This document shows positions 27,969 through 35,982 of a DNA stretch of 64,000 bases, in pieces; position 1 is the stretch's first letter, and each line of letters opens with the position of its first letter. The notes under the pieces are model-generated. The model was not told the DNA's origin, searched no databases, and was given only the letters and a program-made list of their open reading frames with translations. A program made the position numbers and the translations under genes. The stretch lies in the NCBI RefSeq assembly GCF_019130065.1, contig NZ_JAHSPG010000013.1, positions 62,001-126,000 on the forward strand, given 5' to 3'. This DNA is from Pinibacter aurantiacus. GTDB lineage: Bacteria; Bacteroidota; Bacteroidia; Chitinophagales; Chitinophagaceae.

Positions 27969-28265
27969 TCATATTCGCATATCCTTCAATGTTATATACC
28001 TGAACATCTCCTTCGTTACTATCTGGACATTTTCCCCAAGCTCTGAAAATGTGCAATAAAGGACTTCCAGGTTCATTGGCAATCCATCCTTTGTTTCCAT
28101 CAAGTCAAGATGAATAACGCCTTCATTCGAATTGACAGGACGTCCTTTAAGCAATCCGAACAAATGGCGGGCAAAGGTTCGGTCCTTACCTATTTCTAAC
28201 GTTCCGAAAGATTCGACGTCATCACAGGTTTTAACATTGATGATGATATAAAATCCGGTTCTCAT
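27969..28265 (-). CDS. Conserved hypothetical protein, about 98 residues
   Basis: The start is the ATG at 28263-28265 (MRTGFYIIINVKT); the longer frame begins at GTG. No signal peptide or membrane segment. The sequence reads as a compact soluble domain: FYIIINVKTCDDVESFG, a GKDRTFARHLFGLLKG segment, and HLDLMETKDGLPMNLE. I recall similar small proteins in Bacteroidota genomes but know no function. It lies 90 bp after Hsp20, beyond a hairpin that may end the hsp20 transcript. Confidence 0.65.
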   Translation of the reverse strand: MRTGFYIIINVKTCDDVESFGTLEIGKDRTFARHLFGLLKGRPVNSNEGVIHLDLMETKDGLPMNLEVLYCTFSELGENVQIVTKEMFRYITLKDMRI

Positions 28266-28297
28266 AACGTTCACTTGCTGTTCGTGATTTAAATATT

Positions 28298-28332
28298 GTA
28301 AAAGGACGGAAGGCTTTCTTCCGCCCTTTTAC
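28298..28332 (-). terminator. Hairpin downstream of hsp20
   Basis: A 14-bp stem (GTAAAAGGaCGGAA against its complement, one mismatch) with a 7-nt loop lies 23 bp after the hsp20 stop. The following minus-strand bases are AU-rich rather than a pure U-run, so termination may be partial. Confidence 0.55.
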
Positions 28333-28354
28333 ATGATGCATGGATGCAGCAATC

Positions 28355-28807
28355 TTACTGCACCTGGATGACTTGGGACACATTTTTACTGTCTTCTTTT
28401 TTAGGAAGGACAACCTGCAAAACACCGTCCTTATAACTTGCAGTGATCCTGGTGCTATCCACCGCTTCATTCAGGTTAAAACTTCTTGAAAAGGTTTGCT
28501 GCCTGTATTCACGGCGAATCCATTCCTCCTCTTGTTGTTCGTCCCTTTCCGCATGTTCATAGGAAACAGTTAGCACATCCTTATTCAGCTGCAACTTAAA
28601 ATCTTCTTTCCTGAGCCCGGGTGCCACCAGGTGCAGTTCATAGCCGGTCGCAGTCTCGCGAATATTGGCAGGCACCTGAATGCGGGGCCGACCATTCATG
28701 AAACACGAATCGTCAAAAAAACGATTCAGATTGTTTTGGAAGATTTGATCGACAATACTTCCAAAGGCTGGCACGCGGCCATTTTCTTTTTTAATAATGC
28801 TGTTCAT
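28355..28807 (-). CDS. Hsp20/alpha-crystallin small heat-shock protein
   Basis: 150 residues, a usual size for the family. The alpha-crystallin domain covers about 43-140: IQVPANIRETATGYELHLVAPGLRKEDFKL in outline, and the C-terminal signature DGVLQVVLPKK with a GVLxVxLPK motif. The short N-terminal arm and VIQVQ tail (IxI/V-like) support oligomer formation. It binds unfolding proteins without ATP. It has a strong Shine-Dalgarno sequence, unusual here. Confidence 0.95.
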   Translation of the reverse strand: MNSIIKKENGRVPAFGSIVDQIFQNNLNRFFDDSCFMNGRPRIQVPANIRETATGYELHLVAPGLRKEDFKLQLNKDVLTVSYEHAERDEQQEEEWIRREYRQQTFSRSFNLNEAVDSTRITASYKDGVLQVVLPKKEDSKNVSQVIQVQ

Positions 28808-28810
28808 AAT

Positions 28811-28818
28811 TCCTCCTT
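28811..28818 (-). promoter_or_regulatory. Strong Shine-Dalgarno site of hsp20
   Basis: AAGGAGGA on the minus strand, four bases before the ATG. Most other genes in this window lack a recognisable Shine-Dalgarno, as is common in Bacteroidota. Confidence 0.7.
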
Positions 28819-29390
28819 TTTAAAACGCCATAGGCAACCGGAATGCCAAGGGCAAAAAATGATTTTTTGACAGGAAAAATTTTCAGTTGCATGGCCGCGG
28901 TCGAGTACTGGTTTCGTATTACAATTGAACATCAATTAATTTGGGGTAGTGGATATCCAGAGGTGCTGCCAAAAATTCTTTTGCTGCTCTTTCAACGTTC
29001 ACGCGAAATCATCAAACAATGTTTTACATCCTTCATTCGTCGAGATAATTTGATGCCGGGAATTTTGTTAATTTTTTTTTAACGTGTACTAAAATTTGTG
29101 CTCCTTTTTAACACTTTATGGAAATTGGAAAAGAATCTTCCAGGAAAAAACAATCATTCTGCAAGCTGTTTGAAACACGAAATCCTATACAATGTTTCAT
29201 CGTATAATTTCGCATTTCTTCGACTTTGACTTATAGGGAACGATTTGTTCTGTACATCTATTCTGTAATCAATTCATCAAAGTGCGTTCTCTCCTTACTG
29301 ATTTCATAAGATATCAGCATGACAATTATGCGGCCTTTTGAACAAAGCAAATTAGGTCCTTTAAACAAAGTCGTCGCTCGTAAGGCTTTC
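28819..29390. other. Divergent intergenic region between hsp20 and the SDR gene
   Basis: About 570 bp, AT-rich. A 79-residue frame on the plus strand (28843-29082) has no start signal or recognisable domain and was not called. No heat-shock inverted repeat (CIRCE-like) was found. The hsp20 promoter must lie here but I could not place it. Confidence 0.4.
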
Positions 29391-29398
29391 TACTTTTG
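29391..29398 (+). promoter_or_regulatory. Predicted -7 element for the first SDR gene
   Basis: TACTTTTG matches TAnnTTTG exactly and lies 22 nt before the ATG. No -33 TTG at the expected distance. Confidence 0.6.
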
Positions 29399-29419
29399 TC
29401 TTAACAAAACAAAAGAAAA

Positions 29420-30412
29420 ATGGAACAGAACAATTACCAGGGAGCCTTGCAACACCCAATCGGGTCCGGCTTCAACGCAAAATCAACCACCGCTGACGTA
29501 ATCAAAGGCATTGACCTTACAGGCAGAATTGCCATCGTAACCGGAGGTAACACAGGCATTGGCCTGGAAACAACACGCACGCTCGCGGCTGCCGGAGCAA
29601 CGGTTATCGTACCCGCACGGGACATTGAGAAAGCAAAGAAAAACCTTGAGGGCATTACGAATGTCGAGATCGAAGCAATGGACCTGATGTCGCCGGCATC
29701 TATTGACGCATTTGCAAACAGCTTTATCGCTTCAGGAAGACCGTTGCATTTATTGATTAACAACGCAGGCATCATGTGGGTACCTCTACGCAGGGATAGC
29801 CGGGGTATTGAATCGCAATTGGCCACCAATTATTTCGCCCTGTTCCAACTCATTGCAAAACTATACCCTTCGCTTAAAAATGCTAACGGCGCAAGGGTGA
29901 TCAATGTCTCTTCACATGGACATCACTTCGCACCTTTCAATTTTGATGATCCCAATTTCCAGCAATGGGAATACGATACGCTACAAGGCTACGGACAATC
30001 TAAGACTGCGGTAAATCTCTTTTCGATGGAGCTGGATAATCGTGTTCAATCATCCAACATAAGAGTGTACGCTGTACATCCAGGTTCCATTGGTGGTACT
30101 GAATTAGGACGAGAGGCTCCGCTGGAATTGTTTCAGAAAATGGGTTTTGTAGACGCAACCGGTAACCTACTACCTGAAGTTGCTGCATCATTAAAGACGA
30201 TACCGCAAGGTGCGGCTACTACGGTTTGGTGCGCTACCAGCCCATTGTTAAATAACATCGGGGGCGTGTATTGCGAAGACGGTGATATTGCTGAATTGTG
30301 TGCAGATATTTCTTGTCAGAAAGGTGTAAATCCTTATTCTCTCGACAAAATCAGCGCAAAAAAATTATGGACATTGACTGAAGACATGATCGGTTTGAAG
30401 TTCAATCCATAA
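29420..30412 (+). CDS. Short-chain dehydrogenase/reductase (WWOX/retinol-dehydrogenase-like SDR)
   Basis: 330 residues, cytoplasmic. Rossmann motif TGGNTGIG at 41-48, NNAG at 114-117, Ser164/165 in INVSSHGHHF, and catalytic Tyr191-Lys195 in GYGQSK. A 30-residue N-terminal lead (with GFNAKSTTADVIKGIDLTG) and the C-terminal QGAATTVWCATSP segment are typical of the longer oxidoreductases related to retinol dehydrogenases. Substrate unknown. The second SDR and an AraC regulator follow on the same strand. Confidence 0.88.
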   Translation: MEQNNYQGALQHPIGSGFNAKSTTADVIKGIDLTGRIAIVTGGNTGIGLETTRTLAAAGATVIVPARDIEKAKKNLEGITNVEIEAMDLMSPASIDAFANSFIASGRPLHLLINNAGIMWVPLRRDSRGIESQLATNYFALFQLIAKLYPSLKNANGARVINVSSHGHHFAPFNFDDPNFQQWEYDTLQGYGQSKTAVNLFSMELDNRVQSSNIRVYAVHPGSIGGTELGREAPLELFQKMGFVDATGNLLPEVAASLKTIPQGAATTVWCATSPLLNNIGGVYCEDGDIAELCADISCQKGVNPYSLDKISAKKLWTLTEDMIGLKFNP

Positions 30413-30492
30413 CAGCCATCCACTCCTCAAAATACTTCCTTTCAATGAGAAGCAAGTCAATTCATATTACCTGATTTATTAAACATACAAGA

Positions 30493-31221
30493 ATGAAAAA
30501 TTTAGACAGCAAGGTCGCTGTAATTACCGGCGGCAATAGCGGCATCGGATATGCTGCTGCCAAAAAACTAAAAGAAAATGGCGCCAATGTCATCATCACC
30601 GGAAGAAGAAGGGAGGCTGTCGAAAAGGCCTCTGTTGAGCTCGGTGTAACAGGCATGATTGCCGACCAGTCCAGGTTAACTGATATAGTAAACCTTGTGG
30701 AACAGGTTAAAGCGCAATTCGGCAAAGTAGACATTTTGCTTGTCAACGCAGGTATTACCAAATTTTCAACAATTGAACAGATTGAAGAAACCCAGTTTGA
30801 TGAAATGATGGACGTCAATTTCAAAGGCGCTTACTTTACCCTGAGCCGATTTATTCCTTTGCTGAATGACGGGGCATCAGTGATCATGCTTTCTTCAACA
30901 TCGGCAACAATATCTCCTAAAGGCGCTTCCGTGTATGCCGCAGGCAAAGCAGCTATAAATGCAGTGGTGAAAATCGCGGCACTTGAACTGGCACCCCGAA
31001 AAATACGCGTAAATGCCGTAAGTCCAGGCCCCATCGCTACGGAGATTATGAATAAGATCGGCTTGAATGAAACCCTGGAAAATCAATTGCTGCAAAGCGT
31101 TCCCCTTGGAAGAATGGGTAAAGCAGAAGAAGTAGCCGGCATGATCCATTATCTTGCAGGAGAAGATGCATCATTCTTAACGGGTGCTAACTTTTTAATA
31201 GACGGCGGACAATCTGTTTAG
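30493..31221 (+). CDS. Short-chain dehydrogenase/reductase, classical SDR
   Basis: 242 residues, the length of a classical SDR. TGGNSGIG at 12-19, VNAG at 84-87, Ser134/135 in MLSSTSA, Tyr148-x3-Lys152 (YAAGK), and the C-terminal FLTGANFLIDGGQS. It lies 80 bp after the first SDR, possibly one transcript. NADP preference is suggested by GRRRE after the second strand. Substrate unknown; annotation as a 3-oxoacyl-ACP-type reductase would be only a family label. Confidence 0.9.
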   Translation: MKNLDSKVAVITGGNSGIGYAAAKKLKENGANVIITGRRREAVEKASVELGVTGMIADQSRLTDIVNLVEQVKAQFGKVDILLVNAGITKFSTIEQIEETQFDEMMDVNFKGAYFTLSRFIPLLNDGASVIMLSSTSATISPKGASVYAAGKAAINAVVKIAALELAPRKIRVNAVSPGPIATEIMNKIGLNETLENQLLQSVPLGRMGKAEEVAGMIHYLAGEDASFLTGANFLIDGGQSV

Positions 31222-31322
31222 AAATCACAATAGTCAATAATAAAAAGGAAGGTGAAGTACAAGCGCACCTCCTTTCCTTATTGAAAATAGCTTTTGAATC
31301 AACCAAAGCTTGTGCTATTTTC

Positions 31323-31330
31323 TATTTTTG
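31323..31330 (+). promoter_or_regulatory. Predicted -7 element of the AraC gene
   Basis: TATTTTTG matches TAnnTTTG and is 28 bp before the ATG at 31359. It lies inside the 26-codon extension of the longest frame, which is why the shorter start was chosen. Confidence 0.6.
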
Positions 31331-31358
31331 CATTATTGGCTTCCTTAAAAAAAATAGC

Positions 31359-32177
31359 ATGGAATACAAAGCCCGGTACATTACGGAAGATATAAAACTG
31401 TCCAGTTACGAAGACAAATTTTTCAAGTCGGACATTATGTTTGATCAGCACATGCTGGTATGGTTTCTATCCGGCGAAACAAAGATCGTGCAGGCAGATT
31501 CCACCTACTTTTTCGGGAAAGGCGATATTTTCCTTATTCCCAGAAATCAATTGGCCACTATCATCAACTATCCCAAAGACGGTCATCCGCACAAGACAGT
31601 AGTGATGCACCTATCAGAGGAAAGGCTCAGAAATTTTTATGCCAACAGAACTATAAAACCGAAGACGTTACAATCGCACAAAATATACAGCTTTAACAAT
31701 CACCCATTGCTGGAAAGCTGCCTGGCTTCACTCATTCCATATTTTGACATGAAGAATATTCCGGAGGATATTGCCTCTATTAAAATTACCGAAGCCATCA
31801 GTATTCTCAGGACACTCGATAATGAAATTGATGGTGTGCTTACAAATTTTGAGGAGCCAGGTAAAATCGACCTGGTCGACTACATGGAAAAGAATTTCAT
31901 GTTCAACCTGCCAATGGAAAAGTTCGGCTACCTTACCGGTAGAAGTCTTACGACTTTTAAAAGAGATTTTAAGAAGGCTTTCAGCATGACACCACAGCGT
32001 TGGCTGACTCAAAAGCGCCTGGAGCTGGCGCATTACCAACTTACTGAAAAAAAGAAAAAACCATTGGACGTCTGTTATGAAGTGGGTTTTGAAAACCTTT
32101 CACATTTTTCGTTCGCTTTTAAAAAACACTTCGGATTTGCACCCAGCTATCTGATCAATAAAGGTGTAAGCCATTGA
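31359..32177 (+). CDS. AraC family transcriptional regulator
   Basis: 272 residues from ATG 31359 (MEYKARYITEDIKL). The N-terminal half (about 5-150) is an AraC-type cupin sensor region (WFLSGETKIVQADSTYFFGKGDIFLIPRN). The C-terminal AraC DNA-binding domain (about 170-268) has two helix-turn-helices, including SMTPQRWLTQKRLELAHYQL and the signature VCYEVGFENLSHFSFAFKKHFG. It probably controls the two upstream SDR genes; this is inferred from order and strand. Convergent with the GH98 gene across a bidirectional hairpin. Confidence 0.93.
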   Translation: MEYKARYITEDIKLSSYEDKFFKSDIMFDQHMLVWFLSGETKIVQADSTYFFGKGDIFLIPRNQLATIINYPKDGHPHKTVVMHLSEERLRNFYANRTIKPKTLQSHKIYSFNNHPLLESCLASLIPYFDMKNIPEDIASIKITEAISILRTLDNEIDGVLTNFEEPGKIDLVDYMEKNFMFNLPMEKFGYLTGRSLTTFKRDFKKAFSMTPQRWLTQKRLELAHYQLTEKKKKPLDVCYEVGFENLSHFSFAFKKHFGFAPSYLINKGVSH

Positions 32178-32190
32178 CACATTCATTTCC

Positions 32191-32240
32191 TTAAAAATAA
32201 AAATGAGGGCTTGCCGCTCAAAGCGGTTCTCGCCCTCACT
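32191..32240. terminator. Bidirectional terminator between araC-type and GH98 genes
   Basis: TGAGGGC (32204-32210) pairs with GCCCTCA (32232-32238), and inside it CCGCT pairs with AGCGG. The minus-strand RNA continues into UUUUUAUUUUU, a good intrinsic terminator for GH98; the plus-strand side is less U-rich. Confidence 0.8.
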
Positions 32241-32246
32241 TTACTG

Positions 32247-35200
32247 TTATCTAATTTTTACAAACTTTAAAATTTCTCTTGCTCCTTCCCTATTCATAAT
32301 GCTAATTACATATAATCCGGCAGGTAAACGACTGATGTCTAATAATTCTTCATTTTGCTTTATCACGTGATTGCTAATGCGTGGTACACCTGCATTGTCG
32401 TAAATAAAAAGCATATCGCCTTTCTTCCAGTAGTTACCCAGTTTAACCGTTATATTGTCCTGTGCAGGATTAGGGTAAACTACAACGGATTTATTAGAAG
32501 CTGGTTGATCATTCACTAATACAATTTTGGTATCGGAAACGGCAGCACCGGAAACAGTACATGATGCCGGCGTTCCTCCAGAAAACTGCAGATTGTCTAT
32601 ATTGGGCAAGCCATCTGCCGTTGTGCCTTCAAGCCTTACAGTATTTGATCCGCTGGTAACAGCGGCGTTGATGTCAATCGTATTCCAGGTCGTCCAGGAA
32701 CCGGTGGATGTAAACGAGATATTCGTTACCACGGCGACTCCATTTACAATCAATTTTGCCGGACGGGTATTGGTACTGGCATAACGAACGGTGAATGTTT
32801 TTGTTCCGGAAGAGGCAAAGTTAATTTTCCAATTGACACCTGCTCCGGTGAAATTATTGGTATTGGCGAAGCCTGTGCCGGTGTAACCACTGTAGTTCGT
32901 ATCAATGGTGCCGTCCACCCCGCAAAAGCCTGTTTCGTTTTCCTGCAGGGTACTGACAGCATAACAATTGACGGCATTCCCACCATTATCAACCGGCAAC
33001 CCTGTTCCGATATAGATCTTGTCCATATGTGTTCCATCTTCTCTATAACCCAGTGTCAGCGTGTGATTGCCAGCTGATAAATAATAAGATTGAAAATTCT
33101 CCCATGCCCACACCGTCGCAGTATCCATATTGTTCCATGCGGTCCAGTTGCCATTGTCCATTTTTATCCAAAAGGAATCATCATTGGGACCAAACGCCCT
33201 CACACGGGCCCAAAGATTATAAGTACCGGCCGTGGAGATGTTAAAGTCATAGGTAATTTGTCCATCGGCAGTGGAAGGAGGATTAGCTGTGCTATTGTTG
33301 CCGGCTTGTACCGTAATATATCTTCCAGCTGATGCAGTCGCATCTTGAGGGGAAGTGAACAGGGAACCAACTGTGCCACATTCAGCCTCCATCCAAACGT
33401 CATTGCCAGCATTGCCGGGCGATAACATGAAGTTGTCAATGTACAATTGCTGAGGGGCTGAAGAAAGCGCCTTTAATTCTATGACATTTGTTCCCTGGTT
33501 AAGTGTAACGTTTTGTGTTAGGGTATCCCAGTTGTTTAATGTGGAGGTGGCTGTAAAATCGGGCGTTGCCACCTGGCTGCCATTTACAAATAAACCAATT
33601 GTTCCGACATCGCCGCCTGTAACAGTATACCGGATACCTAACTGGTAACTACCTGCGCTTTCTACAGAAACCGTATCTCTGACCGCTGCAGTGGAACTGG
33701 TGCCAAAACTAAGATAGCCCTGCCCTGTATAGTTGCGTATATTACCTGAAGCGCCACTTGTGACAAGACCAACAATATTTTTATAATCAAACATTTCAGC
33801 TTCGTATTGACGGGTGCCCAGGTAAACGGCAGGCATTGATGGCGCACTAAGTGTTGCCGTTGTAAAGGAAGTTAAACGGCCGGTGCCTGAGCCCGCACAA
33901 TTAATGGTAATGTCTACAGGGCCATTGTGATTTACGGTTAATGTGTAAATACCTCCTGACCAGGACGCCGACAAAACACTTGCCGTGTGATTTGCCCGGT
34001 CGGTATAAGAATAGCTTGGTTGTGCAGTGCTCCCATTAATAGTAATAACATCGGTTTTTAAACCGGTATTGAACTCGTCCTGGTAATTGTTGAGATAAAT
34101 TTTTAATTGGCTGGCCGTTTCCTTTATCACTCCCGCGGTGTACTGTGAAAGTGACAGGCCGATGCTGCTGCAGGTATTGTATTTAAAAGGAATATTGCCG
34201 GTGGCTACTTTATTATTCTTATACGGATTGTACACCAACCAACCATTCTCGTGGCGTCCCGCATATATATCCCCTGTATATTCAGAAGGGAACAGGTTAT
34301 TGAACTCCGTTTGCTTGCTGGCGATTGTGGGCCAGCGGGTGGCATAATCGGATTTATTCACCACTACACTAAAGGTATTGGCCAGGGCATCGCCAAGCTG
34401 GTACACTGTTGGAATGGTTGGATAGCGGCCGGTCTTCTTGAAAAAACTGTAGTTATTGGCGTAATTACCATCGCTGTCCATCCTGTAAAGGCCTTCAAAT
34501 AAATGTTCGGGCGAACTATAAATATCATCATTGCCTCCGGTACTTACGTTTTGTACGACAACAAGTTTTGTTCTATTGATAACCTCCTGCCGGCTTGGTA
34601 TGCGTACACTTCCGTCAAGTACCTTTCTGAAAATATCTGTCATTATATTATCGAAGTGTGCGAATGTTGACCAGCTTCGCATACTGTAGCCATCTGTAGT
34701 AGCGGTACGATTATTTTCTTTAAAACAATTCTGCCAGATAATTTCCGGGCCATCGATAACTGTTTGCCCTGTAAGCATCAGATGTTCCAGGTGTGGAGCA
34801 ATGCCAGAGGCAAGTGTAAAATTCTGGTTATTGTTGGTGCTGTCTGTCCAGCCCGTATTGTCATAGCGGATGCCGTATTGCCCACTGAATCCAGAAAGGT
34901 ATGCGCCGAGGCAAAGGCTTTCCATATCATTTTTATACGAACGGGTTGTATATTTTTCGCAAAGGATAAAATTTTGCGCATACTGCTGGCTGGCGGTTGC
35001 AAAATTTGCACTGCGTTTGAGCATTCCAATCGGATTAATACTTGGACTGTACTGGTTGCCGCACCAGCTTACAACAAGATAACCTCCATACTTATGACTA
35101 AGATTTAATAGATCTGCGAAATGTTGCACACGTGTGGTCCAGGGTGTAGAAACCGGATCACTGGCATCATCAAAACCCCAAAATTGTTCTGCATAATTAA

Positions 35201-35645
35201 ACCCTAAAAAGTTGGGATAGTTTTTGAAAAATTCTTCGTAAACGCTTAGGGCAGTATCAGTAAACTGGGTCATTCCACCGCTGGCAGGCTGAATCATCGC
35301 CCACATGCGGTTTTGTGCACAAACCCGCAGCCATGACTTTGCGGTTTCGTAGCCGTATTCTGCCACCTTAAATTGACCCGTTGATACATCGTGATTTATA
35401 GAAAGTGAAATGTTCATTACAACATAGGGCCTTATATCCGGTGGAACCAGGTCTATTATTTTTTGCGGATCGGCATAATTCCACGAATCGATATGGATAA
35501 GCCACATCGGGCTTGATGGTGAAATGGGTCTTCGCAAGCTCTGCGCATTTGCAGCAAGTTGAAGCATTAAAACACACAAAAAAACTGGAATAAAAGAATG
35601 GATACCGGGTATCATTCTTCCTGATGGCGCAAATCGTTTTTGCAT
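32247..35645 (-). CDS. GH98 glycoside hydrolase with three CBM-like modules and T9SS domain (endo-xylanase candidate)
   Basis: 1,132 residues, signal peptide to about ANAQ35. GH98 catalytic barrel about 38-370, starting RRPISPSSPMWLIHIDSWNY; candidate active-site acids Glu153 (NYAEQFWGF), Asp262 (RYDNTGW) and Glu301 (DGPEIIW), all conserved in the paralogue next door. GH98 C-terminal beta domain about 380-600. Three CBM6/35-like modules follow (about 612-742, 749-885, 893-1024), then a type-A T9SS sorting domain (1052-1132, VVVYPNPAQDN). GH98 includes blood-group endo-galactosidases and glucuronoarabinoxylan endo-xylanases; the GH115, GH43 and GH146 neighbours favour xylanase. It has its own upstream region with a 22-bp direct repeat. 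Confidence 0.9.
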   Translation of the reverse strand: MQKRFAPSGRMIPGIHSFIPVFLCVLMLQLAANAQSLRRPISPSSPMWLIHIDSWNYADPQKIIDLVPPDIRPYVVMNISLSINHDVSTGQFKVAEYGYETAKSWLRVCAQNRMWAMIQPASGGMTQFTDTALSVYEEFFKNYPNFLGFNYAEQFWGFDDASDPVSTPWTTRVQHFADLLNLSHKYGGYLVVSWCGNQYSPSINPIGMLKRSANFATASQQYAQNFILCEKYTTRSYKNDMESLCLGAYLSGFSGQYGIRYDNTGWTDSTNNNQNFTLASGIAPHLEHLMLTGQTVIDGPEIIWQNCFKENNRTATTDGYSMRSWSTFAHFDNIMTDIFRKVLDGSVRIPSRQEVINRTKLVVVQNVSTGGNDDIYSSPEHLFEGLYRMDSDGNYANNYSFFKKTGRYPTIPTVYQLGDALANTFSVVVNKSDYATRWPTIASKQTEFNNLFPSEYTGDIYAGRHENGWLVYNPYKNNKVATGNIPFKYNTCSSIGLSLSQYTAGVIKETASQLKIYLNNYQDEFNTGLKTDVITINGSTAQPSYSYTDRANHTASVLSASWSGGIYTLTVNHNGPVDITINCAGSGTGRLTSFTTATLSAPSMPAVYLGTRQYEAEMFDYKNIVGLVTSGASGNIRNYTGQGYLSFGTSSTAAVRDTVSVESAGSYQLGIRYTVTGGDVGTIGLFVNGSQVATPDFTATSTLNNWDTLTQNVTLNQGTNVIELKALSSAPQQLYIDNFMLSPGNAGNDVWMEAECGTVGSLFTSPQDATASAGRYITVQAGNNSTANPPSTADGQITYDFNISTAGTYNLWARVRAFGPNDDSFWIKMDNGNWTAWNNMDTATVWAWENFQSYYLSAGNHTLTLGYREDGTHMDKIYIGTGLPVDNGGNAVNCYAVSTLQENETGFCGVDGTIDTNYSGYTGTGFANTNNFTGAGVNWKINFASSGTKTFTVRYASTNTRPAKLIVNGVAVVTNISFTSTGSWTTWNTIDINAAVTSGSNTVRLEGTTADGLPNIDNLQFSGGTPASCTVSGAAVSDTKIVLVNDQPASNKSVVVYPNPAQDNITVKLGNYWKKGDMLFIYDNAGVPRISNHVIKQNEELLDISRLPAGLYVISIMNREGAREILKFVKIR

Positions 35646-35719
35646 TTTGTGAATATTTAAGTTTTGAAGTAATGATTCATTGGCTTTCTTATTGTGGCAT
35701 CTTCAAAGAACTATTTCAC

Positions 35720-35753
35720 AGTAGCCAATTGTTTTGTCTATAGTAGTCAATTG
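35720..35753 (-). promoter_or_regulatory. 22-bp-spaced direct repeat upstream of GH98
   Basis: AGTAGCCAATTG at 35720-35731 and AGTAGTCAATTG at 35742-35753, 11 of 12 identical, spaced exactly 22 bp and starting 75 bp before the ATG. A TTTG core (minus strand, 35704-35707) lies just downstream. This is the geometry of an AraC-family operator; the bound regulator is unknown, the second HTCS being the first guess. Confidence 0.55.
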
Positions 35754-35934
35754 GACATCCTATACTTTTACCTGAGGGGTCTAAGCATAATTGAGCAGGC
35801 GTCATTTGTGACGGGATGTAGATAGTATAGCAGATAATTTTTACGCGCAGGTTACGTGATGAACGTGAAAACAATAGAAGCTGCATTGACACGGGTGAAT
35901 ACTCTTCATCTCGCATGCCTGCCTGGTTGTACAA
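35754..35934. other. Intergenic stretch upstream of the GH98 operator
   Basis: About 180 bp without a convincing gene. A 73-residue minus-strand frame (35716-35937) overlaps the operator and terminator and looks spurious. Confidence 0.4.
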
Positions 35935-35971
35935 CATAAAAAACAGGTGAGGAAAAATTCCTCACCTGTTA
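35935..35971 (-). terminator. Intrinsic terminator of the large GH98 gene
   Basis: A perfect 13-bp stem (35942-35954 with 35958-35970, CAGGTGAGGAA/TTCCTCACCTG core) and 3-nt loop, 12 bp after the stop, followed on the minus strand by a UUUUUU run. Confidence 0.88.
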
Positions 35972-35982
35972 TAATTCATGGT

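Noticed and set aside
28843-29082. 79-codon plus-strand frame between hsp20 and the SDR gene
   Set aside because: No recognisable domain, no promoter or ribosome-binding site, and low-complexity hydrophobic tail.
31225-31285. Imperfect hairpin after the second SDR gene as a terminator
   Set aside because: The stem needs a four-base bulge and no U-run follows.
32247-35645. GH98 as a blood-group antigen endo-galactosidase
   Set aside because: Possible by family, but the neighbours (GH115, GH43, GH146-type, CBM3) point to plant xylan.
35716-35937. 73-codon minus-strand frame between the GH98 genes
   Set aside because: Overlaps the direct-repeat operator and abuts the terminator; composition is not protein-like.
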